DNA of 37,561 nt from Prevotellaceae bacterium (GTDB lineage: Bacteria > Bacteroidota > Bacteroidia > Bacteroidales > UBA932). Made by a program: the position numbers and the translations under genes. The stretch covers positions 1 through 37,561 of the forward strand of contig JAITAP010000014.1 in the NCBI GenBank assembly GCA_031284065.1, in the 5' to 3' direction. Below, piece after piece: positions 7,012 through 14,837 of this stretch. How positions within the stretch are numbered: the first letter of the stretch is position 1; each line of letters begins with the position of its first letter. The notes below the pieces were generated by a model, which did not search any database, was not told where the DNA came from, and worked only from the letters and a program-made list of their open reading frames with translations.

Positions 7012-8037
7012 ATGGATGAAGAAAAAAGTAACCAAAGCACGGTAATCAACCCAATGACCCGCAAAAAATTTCTGCGGACGTGCGGCGCAATTGTTGCCGG
7101 AGGCGCTGTTGCTGCGGTATCGGGTACGCTGATGAGGCGGACGCTTGCGCCGCCGGTTGGCGTTGCGCCGGATGGGCTGCGTCCGGTGCGAGGCGAGGCA
7201 TTTGCATCGCCCTACAAGCTGGTAGCGGCTTTTGCCACAGACCAAGCCATAGAAAGCCTTGCGCTGCGGGGCGACGAGCTGTACGTGGCGGCGGCGGGCA
7301 CGGTTTCGGCTTACGACGGCTACGGCACGCTGCTTCGCCGCTTTACCGCCGCCGAACCCATACGCGATATTGCCGTCGCCGGCGATGAGATTTACCTGCT
7401 GCACCCCAACAGCATCGGGGTGTATTCGCCGACGGGCGAGCTGCTGCGCGGCTGGGAGGCTTGCAGCGACTTGTCCGACTACTGCTCGCTTGCGCTTGCG
7501 TCAGGCTGCGTATTTGTTACCGATGTGAGGAACAAGAATATTTGCAAATACACCGCCGAAGGAAATTTTGTAAAGTTCATCCACAGCCCCAACGGGTTTG
7601 TTATCCCCAGCTACACGTTCGGGATTGAGCATATCGGCGGCGCGCTGTACTGCTCCAACCCGGGGCGGCATCAGGTGGAGCGCTACACGGTTGACGGCGA
7701 ATACGTCGGCTCGTTTGGCAAACATGGCGCTGCTCCCGGCATGTTCACCGGATGCTGTAACCCGGTGTACTTGTCGTGCACCCCAAGCGGCGACGTTATT
7801 ACCTCCGAAAAGGGAGACCCGCGTATCAGCTGCTACGGGCGAGACGGTGCGTTTCGGGGCGTACTGCTCGACGGAAAAATGCTGGGCGGCGGAAGAATTG
7901 CCTACGACGTGAAGGTGCAAGGCGACAAAATAGTGGCGGCGGGGAAAAAGAGAGTTTCCATTTTTCGCTACGACAGCGCCCAAACGGCAAGCACAGCCTG
8001 CGGCGGATGCGGCGTTAGCTGCCCGCTGCGCGGATAA
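7012..8037 (+). CDS. Secreted NHL-type beta-propeller with C-terminal cysteine tail
   Basis: 341 residues from the ATG at 7012; an in-frame TTG ten codons earlier is less likely. Near the N-terminus T-R-K-K-F-L-R (residues 16-22) matches the Tat consensus S/T-R-R-x-F-L-K with lysine in place of the second arginine, followed by a hydrophobic stretch (AIVAGGAVAAVSGTL). The body is a run of about 40-residue repeats (IESLALRGDELYVAAAGTVS; IRDIAVAGDEIYLLHPNSIG; FGIEHIGGALYCSNPGRHQV), as in NHL/SMP-30-type six-bladed propellers. The last 12 residues are CGGCGVSCPLRG, a C-x2-C-x3-C-P motif (C330, C333, C337) that equals the last three cysteines of a ferredoxin 4Fe-4S motif. First gene of the redox set; the ferredoxin gene follows after 20 nt. 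Function inferred only. Confidence 0.7.
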   Translation: MDEEKSNQSTVINPMTRKKFLRTCGAIVAGGAVAAVSGTLMRRTLAPPVGVAPDGLRPVRGEAFASPYKLVAAFATDQAIESLALRGDELYVAAAGTVSAYDGYGTLLRRFTAAEPIRDIAVAGDEIYLLHPNSIGVYSPTGELLRGWEACSDLSDYCSLALASGCVFVTDVRNKNICKYTAEGNFVKFIHSPNGFVIPSYTFGIEHIGGALYCSNPGRHQVERYTVDGEYVGSFGKHGAAPGMFTGCCNPVYLSCTPSGDVITSEKGDPRISCYGRDGAFRGVLLDGKMLGGGRIAYDVKVQGDKIVAAGKKRVSIFRYDSAQTASTACGGCGVSCPLRG

Positions 8038-8057
8038 AAATTCAAACGTTACAAACA

Positions 8058-8624
8058 ATGGGGCATAACATTGCAAACCCTGTTTCCCGCAAAAAGTTTT
8101 TGCGGCTCTGCGGCTCCATCGCTGCGGGCGTTGCTGCTGCGTCCATCTCCGGCGTGCTGCTCCGGCGGGCGCTGACGGCGCAGCCGCGCTATTTTTGGCA
8201 GATAGACCCCATGAAATGCACCTGCTGTGGCCGCTGCGCAACCGCCTGCGTGCTGCCTGTTTCGGCGGTAAAGTGCATCCATGCCAACAAGGTGTGCGGG
8301 TACTGCGACCTCTGCGGGGGCTACTACCGCACCAACGCGAAAGACCTCAATACCGCGGCCGAAAACTTGCGCTGCCCCACCGGCGCTATCGAGCGAAAGT
8401 TTGTAGAAGACCCGTACTTTGAGTACGCCATCAACGAGAGCTTGTGCAACGGCTGCGGAAAGTGCGCCAAAGGCTGCAACTCATTCGGGAACGGCTCGCT
8501 CTACTTGCAGGTAAAGCGAGACTTGTGCAAGAACTGCAACGAGTGCCAAATTGCCAACGTGTGCCCTTCGGGGGCTATCATGCAGGTGGCATACGACAAG
8601 GCGTACATGCTAAAAGACGCTTGA
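8058..8624 (+). CDS. Exported multi-cluster 4Fe-4S ferredoxin with RK-type Tat signal
   Basis: 188 residues. SRKKFLR at residues 10-16 plus a hydrophobic stretch forms an RK-variant Tat signal almost identical in layout to that of the preceding gene. After it come cysteine groups: C54/C56/C57/C60/C64, C80-C83-C86 with C106-P, C130-C133-C136 with C140, and C157-C160-C163 with C169-P. This is enough for four 4Fe-4S clusters, the pattern of the HybA/NrfC/DmsB-type electron-transfer subunits that are folded in the cytoplasm and exported by Tat. No catalytic molybdenum or nickel subunit is encoded nearby, so the partner is probably the membrane protein encoded 36 nt downstream. Confidence 0.85.
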   Translation: MGHNIANPVSRKKFLRLCGSIAAGVAAASISGVLLRRALTAQPRYFWQIDPMKCTCCGRCATACVLPVSAVKCIHANKVCGYCDLCGGYYRTNAKDLNTAAENLRCPTGAIERKFVEDPYFEYAINESLCNGCGKCAKGCNSFGNGSLYLQVKRDLCKNCNECQIANVCPSGAIMQVAYDKAYMLKDA

Positions 8625-8660
8625 CGCAGCCGGATACCTGTTTACTTATAACCTACTACT

Positions 8661-9947
8661 ATGCTGAACGCAGTGAAAAAATCGGCTACACTTTCTACTC
8701 GCATCCTGCGAATATGGGCTACTTTGCCATTCCTTTTTCATGCCGGTGTTGCCGGTGCGCAGCGGTTTCCCAAGCCCGATTTTGAATCGGGGTACAAGTA
8801 CCCGGAGCTGTACTACGCCATCCCCAACGAGTCGCTGTGGACGGCTGTGGATATTACCCTGCTGGCGGCGCTGATGAGCGTGGTGGCGTGGGCAGTCATC
8901 AAAAGGCGAACGCGCGCGCCGGTGGTCGTCACGTCCGTTATTTCGGTGGCGTACTTTGGCTTTTTCCGGAGCGGGTGCGTTTGCAGCATTGGCGCAATAC
9001 AAAATGTGGCGGTGGCGCTCGCCGACAGCTCATACGTCATACCGCCGTCGGCGTTGCTCTTCTTCATTTTGCCCATCATTTTTGCCATTTTAGCGGGACG
9101 GGTGTTTTGCGCGGGCGTATGCCCGCTGGGTGCGCTGCAAGAGCTGGTCAACGTAAAAAGCTATCGCCTCTCCAAAGCGCTCACGGCTGCCCTGAGCATA
9201 ATCCCCTGGATTTACCTTATCTTTGCGGTGTTGTTTGCGGTTACGCGCAGCGGCTTCATCATTTGCCGCTTCGACCCGTTTATCGGCATATTCCGTCTGG
9301 GGGGCGACATTGGGATGATTGTCTTTGGAGCGCTTCTGCTCGTTGCCGCCATCTTTACGGGGCGACCGTTTTGCCGTTTACATTGCCCGTACGGTGCGCT
9401 GCTGAGCCTCTTTGCCCGCGTATCGGTATGGAAGGTAAAAATCACGCCCGGCTGCATCAGCTGCGAGCTGTGCCACAACGCCTGCCCCGTTGACGCTATC
9501 CGTGCGCCTTACGCAAACAAGGTAAAAGAAAGCCGTGCGCAAGGCGTAAAACGAATACTGCTCTACCTGCTTTTGCTGCCTGCAATGGCCTGCGCAGGCG
9601 CCCTGACGCTGCGCGTAGCGAGCAACTCGCTAAGCCGCGTGAATAAGGACGTCCGGCTGTACGATATGGTAGCGCAAAACGAAGCGACGCCGCAGGACGT
9701 GCAATTGCCGGAGCTGGAGGCTTTCTACGGTCAGGGCGGAACGGTGGAGGAGCTGAGCCGACGCGCCGCAACGGTAGAAGCCGATTTCAGGCGTTACGCC
9801 ACCGCTGCCGGCGCGCTAATGGGCATGGTCGTCGGCTTTACCCTGATAGGGCTATCGCTAAAGCGCACGCGGAAAACATACGAGATAAACGACGCTGCCT
9901 GCGTACATTGCGCCCGCTGCTTTAGCTACTGCCCGCAAAAAAAATAG
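8661..9947 (+). CDS. NapH/NosR-like polytopic membrane Fe-S protein
   Basis: 428 residues. An N-terminal hydrophobic segment is followed by a conserved-looking 'RFPKPDFESGYKYP' periplasmic stretch, then about five further transmembrane segments. Motifs in order: GCVCSIGA (C106, C108), FCAGVCPLGA (C150-x3-C154-P), FCRLHCPYGA (C238-x3-C242-P), a 4Fe-4S motif CISCELCHNACP (C265, C268, C271, C275), and a second CVHCARCFSYCP (C414, C417, C420, C424) four residues from the end. Paired Cx3CP loops on membrane helices plus soluble 4Fe-4S motifs define the NapH/NosR/CcoG family, which passes electrons across or along the inner membrane. Inference: it connects quinol or a cytoplasmic donor to the secreted ferredoxin encoded just upstream. 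Confidence 0.8.
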   Translation: MLNAVKKSATLSTRILRIWATLPFLFHAGVAGAQRFPKPDFESGYKYPELYYAIPNESLWTAVDITLLAALMSVVAWAVIKRRTRAPVVVTSVISVAYFGFFRSGCVCSIGAIQNVAVALADSSYVIPPSALLFFILPIIFAILAGRVFCAGVCPLGALQELVNVKSYRLSKALTAALSIIPWIYLIFAVLFAVTRSGFIICRFDPFIGIFRLGGDIGMIVFGALLLVAAIFTGRPFCRLHCPYGALLSLFARVSVWKVKITPGCISCELCHNACPVDAIRAPYANKVKESRAQGVKRILLYLLLLPAMACAGALTLRVASNSLSRVNKDVRLYDMVAQNEATPQDVQLPELEAFYGQGGTVEELSRRAATVEADFRRYATAAGALMGMVVGFTLIGLSLKRTRKTYEINDAACVHCARCFSYCPQKK

Positions 9948-9975
9948 CGGCGGGGTAAGAGCTGTGCGGTACGCG

Positions 9976-10010
9976 GAGGGAGCCTCCTCGTTACGCTCGG
10001 AGTAACGCGG
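9976..10010. repeat. Partial copy of the GAGG..CCTC dispersed repeat
   Basis: GGAGGGAGCCTCCTCG followed by TTACGCTCGGAGTAACG resembles the 'GGAGGTTCCTCGCTACGCTC' repeat at 37034-37053. It lies in the 156-nt gap before the propeller gene. The following A/T-rich stretch (10060-10100) may hold a promoter, since TTTG at 10069-10072 is followed by TATATAATTT. Confidence 0.35.
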
Positions 10011-10103
10011 GTGGCGTTGCCTGAAAGTCAAGGCAATTTGAGTTTGCCATAAAAAGCGTCGTCATTAATTTGAAAGAATTAATAAGACTTTATATAATTT
10101 ACC

Positions 10104-11933
10104 ATGAAAAAGAAAATTTTCCGGAATATCGCTATCGTATCGGCTATCTTTATCGTTGCCTTTTCGGCAATGCTGATAACAAACTATTTTCAGGTAAGGG
10201 GCTTTGACCCGCTACAGGCAGAGGTTGTTGAGACGCTCAAGCAAATCAACGACGAAAATGCCGGCAACGTCAAGCTTCAGGAGCAAATCCGCCAGCTCGA
10301 CCTGCTGGCGCGGCGGGCTTACTTCGTGCGCCTCGACCACCTCAGGTCGGGGGTGTACATAATGGTTGCCATGCTGGTGGTGTTTGTGGCGGCGCTGCGG
10401 TTCTACTTTGCCGAAGAAAAAAACATTCCCGGCAAGCAGATTAGCCCCGTTGACGATTGGATGGAGAAAACGCTTGCCCGAAAGTACGTGGCGTGGATAG
10501 CGGGCGGGCTGGTTGCCGCTGCGCTGGTGTTTGTGTTTTTTACCGCGCCGTTTCTAAAAAGCGGAACGGATGCTCTTATGGGGCAGCCTGCCGGCGATGT
10601 GTACGCCGCCGCCGAGCAATCCGCCGCCGGAGAGGGCGAAAATGTAGCGCCGTCGGCAGGCGAGGATACGGTAGAGAACACGGCGGACGGCTTGGCGGAG
10701 AGCTTGGCGGAAGCCGTTGGCGAAAATCCGGAAGGGGCACAAGAGGCGCAAAATCCGGCAGAGGAAGCGGCCAGCGTCAGCGCTCCGAAGGTAGCGCACA
10801 GTTGCTTTCGCGGCAACAACTCCAACGCCGTGTCGCCCGCCCGAAACGTACCTGTCAAGTGGAACCCCACAACCGGCGAAAATATTGCGTGGGCGAGCGA
10901 TATTCCCCGTCATGGCTTCAACTCGCCGGTGATAACCGGCAACAAGGTGTTCATCACGGGGGCAGACGAGCAAGCCCGCGAGCTGTACTGCTACGACCTG
11001 ACGACGGGCAAGCTGCTCTGGACGCTGGCGGCAAGCAATATTCCCGGTTCGCCCTCCAAAATGCCCGAAACCACCGAAGACACAGGGCTTGCCGCGTCCA
11101 CCGTAGCCACCAACGGCAAGCAAGTGTGCGGCATATTTGCCTCCGGCGACCTGATTTGCGCCGACATGGAGGGCAAGCGGCTTTGGGCAAAAAATCTTGG
11201 AGTTCCCCAAAACCACTACGGATACGCCTCGTCGCTGCTGACGTTCGGCAGCTTGCTCATCGTTCAGTACGACAACAGCGTCGCGCCAAAGGTGATGGCG
11301 CTGGACATGGCTACCGGCGACGAACGCTGGACAAAAAGCCGGACGGACAAAATCACGTGGAGCTCGCCCATCATTGCCTACGTTAACAATCAGCCGCAGC
11401 TCGTGCTGATGGGCAGCCCAAGCATAACCGCCTACAACCCCAGCAACGGGGAGCAATACTGGCGGGTAGAAGGGTTGAGCGGCGAGGTGGCGTCAAGCCC
11501 GTGCAGCGCGGCCGGAGTGGTGTTCGGCGCAAGCGAGTACGCCGCGCTGATTGCCGTGAACGCTACCACCGGCCAAACCTTGTGGACGGCAAACGATTTT
11601 CTCCCCGAAGTTTCGTCGCCGGTAGCCACAAAAGACAACGTGTACCTTGCCACGAGCTACGGCGTGCTGGCATGTTACGACGCGCAAACCGGCGAGCTGA
11701 AGCGTTCGCACGAGCTGAACACCGAGTTCTACTCCTCGCCGATAATCACCGAAGGAAAGCTGTACGTTTTCAGCAACAGCGGCAAAATGTTCATCTACTC
11801 CGCCAACCAGAGCTTTGACCTGCTAAGCTCGTTCGATACCGGTCAAAAAACGTTTGCTACCCCCGCCTTCACCGATGGCAGAATAGTGGTGCGCACCGAA
11901 AAAGGCATCTACTGCGCGAAAGTTGAGAGCTGA
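10104..11933 (+). CDS. Membrane-anchored PQQ-type beta-propeller protein
   Basis: 609 residues. Three hydrophobic segments (about 8-26, 84-101, 130-150) are followed by an Ala/Glu-rich, probably disordered linker (about 160-228). From about 232 comes a quinoprotein-like eight-blade propeller: 'SCFRGNNSNAVSP' and 'IPRHGFNSPVITGNKVFITG' correspond to the FRGxNG and PGxGxSSPV signatures, then repeats such as CYDLTTGKLLWTL, ALDMATGDERWTK, AYNPSNGEQYWRV, AVNATTGQTLWTA and CYDAQTGELKRSH. PQQ itself need not bind; BamB-like scaffolds share the fold. It probably presents the propeller to the periplasm from the inner membrane. Same strand as the three upstream Fe-S and propeller genes, 156 nt downstream, so it may be cotranscribed or have its own promoter. 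Confidence 0.75.
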   Translation: MKKKIFRNIAIVSAIFIVAFSAMLITNYFQVRGFDPLQAEVVETLKQINDENAGNVKLQEQIRQLDLLARRAYFVRLDHLRSGVYIMVAMLVVFVAALRFYFAEEKNIPGKQISPVDDWMEKTLARKYVAWIAGGLVAAALVFVFFTAPFLKSGTDALMGQPAGDVYAAAEQSAAGEGENVAPSAGEDTVENTADGLAESLAEAVGENPEGAQEAQNPAEEAASVSAPKVAHSCFRGNNSNAVSPARNVPVKWNPTTGENIAWASDIPRHGFNSPVITGNKVFITGADEQARELYCYDLTTGKLLWTLAASNIPGSPSKMPETTEDTGLAASTVATNGKQVCGIFASGDLICADMEGKRLWAKNLGVPQNHYGYASSLLTFGSLLIVQYDNSVAPKVMALDMATGDERWTKSRTDKITWSSPIIAYVNNQPQLVLMGSPSITAYNPSNGEQYWRVEGLSGEVASSPCSAAGVVFGASEYAALIAVNATTGQTLWTANDFLPEVSSPVATKDNVYLATSYGVLACYDAQTGELKRSHELNTEFYSSPIITEGKLYVFSNSGKMFIYSANQSFDLLSSFDTGQKTFATPAFTDGRIVVRTEKGIYCAKVES

Positions 11934-11955
11934 AAGGTTGAAAATTGAAAAGTCG
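11921..11955. repeat. Period-7 microrepeat at the end of the propeller gene
   Basis: Heptamers AGTTGAG, AGCTGAA, AGGTTGA, AAATTGA, AAAGTCG follow in register and include the stop codon region of the upstream gene. Confidence 0.5.
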
Positions 11956-12025
11956 CGGATTGCGCAAAAGCCCACCCCGATGCTCCAACGGAGAAAACGC
12001 CGAGGCGCAATGTTCGGCGTCAGCC

Positions 12026-12053
12026 AATTCAAAATTCAAAATTCAAAATTTCT
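12026..12053. repeat. Period-7 microrepeat at the 3' end of trmB
   Basis: Three identical AATTCAA units and one AATTTCT. The repeat supplies the last codons of trmB (Asn-Phe-Glu-Phe) and its stop. Confidence 0.75.
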
Positions 12054-12800
12054 CCGTCCTCCGGCCCTTGATTGCCGCGTTTTTGCCTTAGGCACATCGC
12101 CGCTGTACGCAAAGCCCTCCGGCTCTACAAGTACCTTACTTTGCGGCAGCGAAAACTTGAGGTAGGTAATGGGGTAGCCTTCGCTGATGAAAATATTTTC
12201 GTAGGCTGTTTTTATGGCGAGCTCGGCGGCGGCGGCGGTTGCGTACAAATTGTTGGCGCTCTGGAGCGGCGCAATGCCGTTGGCGGCAAGCGTGGCTTTG
12301 GCGTACTCGTGCAGCATTTGGCTGTCGGTTTTGAGGTGCACTATGCCCTGCGGCGCAAGAATTTGCGCGTAGCGGTTGAGGAACATTGGCGAGCAGAGCC
12401 GCTTGCGGGCGCGGGATGGCTGCGGGTCGGGAAAGGTAATCCAGATTTCGCCCACCTCGCCGGGGGCAAAGAGCGAGGTAACGACCTCTACTTTGGAGCG
12501 GACAAATGCAACGTTGCGCATGTTCTCCTCAGTGGCGGTCTTGGCTCCGCGCCACAGCCGCGCCCCCTTAATGTCGATGCCGATAAAATTTTTGTCGGGG
12601 CACATTCTTGCCAGCTCCACCGTATATTCGCCGCGACCGCAGCCCAGCTCCAGCGTTATCGGATTTTCGTTTCCAAAAAAATCCTCACGCCACCGCCCTT
12701 TCAGCGAAAAATCTCCCCTGAATAAGTCGGCAAACGCAGGCTGGTGTAGCAGCGCAAAAGTTTCGTTTTCCTGAAATCGCGACAGCTTGTTTTTTCCCAT
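12036..12800 (-). CDS. trmB: tRNA (guanine-N7-)-methyltransferase
   Basis: 254 residues. TrmB methylates G46 in the variable loop of tRNAs using S-adenosylmethionine. The SAM-binding motif ELGCGRGEY is at residues 51-59, followed by NFIGIDIKGARLWRGAK (the acidic ribose-binding position), and the family motif ITFPDPQP at 121-128. The stretch 'KTDSQMLHEYA' and 'YENIFISEGYPITYLKF' are also standard for the family. The C-terminus runs about 15 residues past the usual end and finishes inside an A/T heptad repeat. A minus-strand -7 box lies 20 nt upstream of the ATG. Confidence 0.93.
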   Translation of the reverse strand: MGKNKLSRFQENETFALLHQPAFADLFRGDFSLKGRWREDFFGNENPITLELGCGRGEYTVELARMCPDKNFIGIDIKGARLWRGAKTATEENMRNVAFVRSKVEVVTSLFAPGEVGEIWITFPDPQPSRARKRLCSPMFLNRYAQILAPQGIVHLKTDSQMLHEYAKATLAANGIAPLQSANNLYATAAAAELAIKTAYENIFISEGYPITYLKFSLPQSKVLVEPEGFAYSGDVPKAKTRQSRAGGRRNFEF

Positions 12801-12820
12801 AATGTTTCATTAAGCAGCGG

Positions 12821-12828
12821 CAAAGTTA
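12821..12828 (-). promoter_or_regulatory. Promoter -7 box for trmB
   Basis: TAACTTTG on the minus strand matches TAnnTTTG exactly and lies about 20 nt before the ATG. No matching -33 element is visible. Confidence 0.45.
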
Positions 12829-12975
12829 CGGAAAAGTCCCGCTCCGGCGTCAGCTGCCCCGAAAAATTTTGCGCTGTTGAGGTGGCTTTGTTGCTTGAAT
12901 TAGGTGGAAGAGAGGCTTTATAGCACACGCCCTTTGGCGAAAAAAACAACCAATTTTACAGCCTGAAATTTATAG

Positions 12976-13140
12976 CATTGCCACACTACAAGCTCGAAAT
13001 GTGCAGAGAAGTACAGTATTTCCGGTAGAACGGCACGCACGGATTTATTAGAGTTGGCTGATGAAAAATTGCTTAACGGGCAAGGAGAGTATAAAATGGC
13101 AAAGCTCTATTTTGGTAGATTTCCGGTAGATTTCCGATAA
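12976..13140 (+). pseudogene. Remnant of a winged-helix/HTH protein
   Basis: A 54-codon open stretch with no start codon ends at TAA 13138-13140. Its translation includes KYSISGRTARTDLLELADEK then LLNGQGEYKMAKLYF, which resembles the recognition-helix region of Fic-associated or transposon-type winged helices ('ISxRTAxRDLxELxEKGLLxxxG'). A strong terminator follows 14 nt later. I read it as the 3' end of a gene whose front is lost. The upstream part (12830-12975) shows nothing else I can name. Confidence 0.4.
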
Positions 13141-13154
13141 AATAAATTTTCCAT

Positions 13155-13188
13155 AATCCCCCAAGTGAGGATTGGGGGATTTTTATTT
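13155..13188 (+). terminator. Rho-independent terminator
   Basis: AATCCCCCAA (13155-13164), loop GTGAGGA, TTGGGGGATT (13172-13181), then TTTATTT. The 10-bp stem is perfect. It would end transcripts from the HTH remnant and insulate xerD. Confidence 0.8.
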
Positions 13189-13282
13189 TAGCGGTATAAA
13201 TTCATATCCAAGCGTCTCCCCGCAGAGCGGTTCAGGATTTAAAAATTTCTACCTATCTTTACGGGATGATTTTTACCGGAAA

Positions 13283-14251
13283 ATGAAAAGTAGCGTATTG
13301 ACGTGGGATGAGGCGATAGCCGATTTCTTGGCGTTCCTCCGGCTGGAGCGGTCGCTGTCCGAAAAGACGCTGACGGCCTACTGCGCCGACGTGCGCAAGC
13401 TGCGCGAGTACGCGGAGGGCGAGCTCGGCCTACAGCCGCAGGAGGTGGAGCGCACGCACGTAGAGCAGCTCCTGTCGCGCCTCTACGACGGGGGGCTGGG
13501 CGGTCGCTCGCAGGCGCGGGTGCTGAGCGGCGTTAAGGCGTTCTTCAAGTACCTCCTCCTCGACGACGCGGTGGAGGCCAACCCTACCCAGCAGATTGCC
13601 GCCCCCAAGCAGGGGCGCAGCCTCCCGGAAGTCCTCACGGTGGACGAGGTGGAGCGCATCATTGCCGCCGTTGACCTGAGCAAGCCCGAGGGGCACCGCA
13701 ACAAGGCAATGATGGAGTTGCTGTACAGCTGCGGGCTGCGCGTGTCGGAGCTGGTGAACCTGCGCTTCTCGAGCATGTACCTCGACAAGGGGTTTCTGCG
13801 CGTGGTGGGCAAGGGCAACAAGGAACGCCTTGTGCCCATTGGCGGCAAGGCCGTGAGCGCATTGGAGCTCTACCTTGCAGGTCGCCGCGCCACTACGGAG
13901 CAGCGCAGCGCCGATGACGTGGTCTTCCTCAACCGACGAGGCGCAAAGCTGACAACGGTGATGGTTTTCCTCATTACCAAAGACCTTGCGGCAAGGGCGG
14001 GGATTACGAAAACGATAAGCCCGCACACGTTTCGGCACTCGTTTGCCACCCACCTCGTGGAGGGCGGCGCAGACCTCCGCGCCGTGCAGGAAATGCTGGG
14101 GCACGAAAGCATCACCACCACCGAAATTTACACGCACCTCGACCGCGAGTACCTCCGGCAGGCTATCCTGCTCTACCACCCAAGAGCGCGGCGTGCGTCC
14201 GTCGGGGATGGCGAAAGGGGTAGCCGGAGCGCGGGGAGTAAAGCGGAGTAG
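13283..14251 (+). CDS. xerD: Site-specific tyrosine recombinase XerD/XerC type
   Basis: 322 residues from the ATG at 13283; the frame is open further upstream, but that part runs through the terminator. The N-terminal SAM-like core-binding domain (FLAFLRLERSLSEKTLTAY) is followed by the catalytic domain with R153 (CGLRVSEL), K177 (GKGNKERLVP), H248 and R251 (HTFRHSFATH), H274 (LGHESI) and nucleophile Y283 (TEIYTH). This full set and the normal length fit the chromosomal XerC/XerD pair that resolves chromosome dimers at dif, with XerD the more likely member. About 20 extra basic residues follow the usual end. By eye it is more G/C-rich than its neighbours. A TATCTTTA box at 13254-13261 is a near-match promoter. 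Confidence 0.88.
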   Translation: MKSSVLTWDEAIADFLAFLRLERSLSEKTLTAYCADVRKLREYAEGELGLQPQEVERTHVEQLLSRLYDGGLGGRSQARVLSGVKAFFKYLLLDDAVEANPTQQIAAPKQGRSLPEVLTVDEVERIIAAVDLSKPEGHRNKAMMELLYSCGLRVSELVNLRFSSMYLDKGFLRVVGKGNKERLVPIGGKAVSALELYLAGRRATTEQRSADDVVFLNRRGAKLTTVMVFLITKDLAARAGITKTISPHTFRHSFATHLVEGGADLRAVQEMLGHESITTTEIYTHLDREYLRQAILLYHPRARRASVGDGERGSRSAGSKAE

Positions 14252-14283
14252 CATTGTTGAACCATGTAAATGAAAAAAGAGCC

Positions 14284-14478
14284 ATGCAAAAAGAGTTGAC
14301 CTACGGCGAGGCCATTGCCGAAGTGGAAGAAATCCTTGCGCAGCTGGAGAGCAGCACGCTGGACGTAGATAACATGTCGGCAGCCGTGAAGCGCGCCGCC
14401 GACTTGCTACAGCTGTGCCGCAAAAAGCTGCACGACACGGAGCAAAGCATCAAAAAGACGGTGGTGGAGGAGGGGTAA
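14284..14478 (+). CDS. xseB: Exodeoxyribonuclease VII small subunit
   Basis: 64 residues. 'LTYGEAIAEVEEILAQLESS' followed by 'LDVDNMSAAVKRAADLLQLC' is the XseB helical hairpin, which binds in several copies to XseA to form the exonuclease VII that degrades single-stranded DNA. Start chosen at ATG 14284 (MQKELTYGEA), 32 nt after xerD; an in-frame TTG ten codons earlier is less likely. xseA, its usual neighbour, is not in the window. Confidence 0.85.
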   Translation: MQKELTYGEAIAEVEEILAQLESSTLDVDNMSAAVKRAADLLQLCRKKLHDTEQSIKKTVVEEG

Positions 14479-14496
14479 ATTCGCCGGAAATGTTTA

Positions 14497-14780
14497 GGAG
14501 ACATTCCTACGGAATGTGGTAGCTTGGGGGAGGCGCGGCATTTTCTACCGAGCGTTCCATCCCTAACGGGATGGCGCAAGCGTCGCCAATCCGCTGTCGC
14601 CGCCGCCATCGCCAATCCGCCGCCGCGCTTCGCGTCCCTCTCCCCCCTCCCGTCATTCCGACCGGAGCGCGTGAGGCACGAGCGCGCGTAGTGGAGGAAC
14701 CTCCCGCCACAACGCACCCCCGCGCTCGGTGGTTAGGGGGGAGATTGGCTGCGCCGAGCTCCAATTCCCCGTAGGGGAAT
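14497..14780. repeat. Composite intergenic repeat module, copy 1
   Basis: In order: GGAGACATTCCTACGGAATG (14497-14516) with hairpin CATTCC-TAC-GGAATG; TTTTCTACCGAGCG; hairpin CCATCCC-TAAC-GGGATGG (14557-14574); GCGCAAGCG; a GTCATTCCGACCGGAGCGCG block ending GGAGGAACCTCCCGCC (14652-14708); hairpin ATTCCCC-GTA-GGGGAAT (14764-14780). The first four blocks recur in the same order at 36741-36992. The 644-nt gap 14479-15122 holds no gene. Confidence 0.65.
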
Positions 14781-14837
14781 AATAGAAAATGACGATGCTA
14801 TTAAAGCCCTACGGGCGAGGCTAACGGCGAAAGCGGG

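Noticed and set aside
6810-7019. 69-codon open frame before the redox operon
   Set aside because: TTG start, overlaps the next start, contains a direct repeat, and has no recognisable protein features.
13172-13282. N-terminal extension of XerD
   Set aside because: Begins at TTG inside the 3' arm of a strong terminator, and the residues do not resemble the family.
13283-14251. Tyrosine recombinase as the integrase of a genomic island
   Set aside because: Length, motif set and the housekeeping neighbours trmB and xseB fit chromosomal XerC/XerD; no att repeats or cargo genes surround it.
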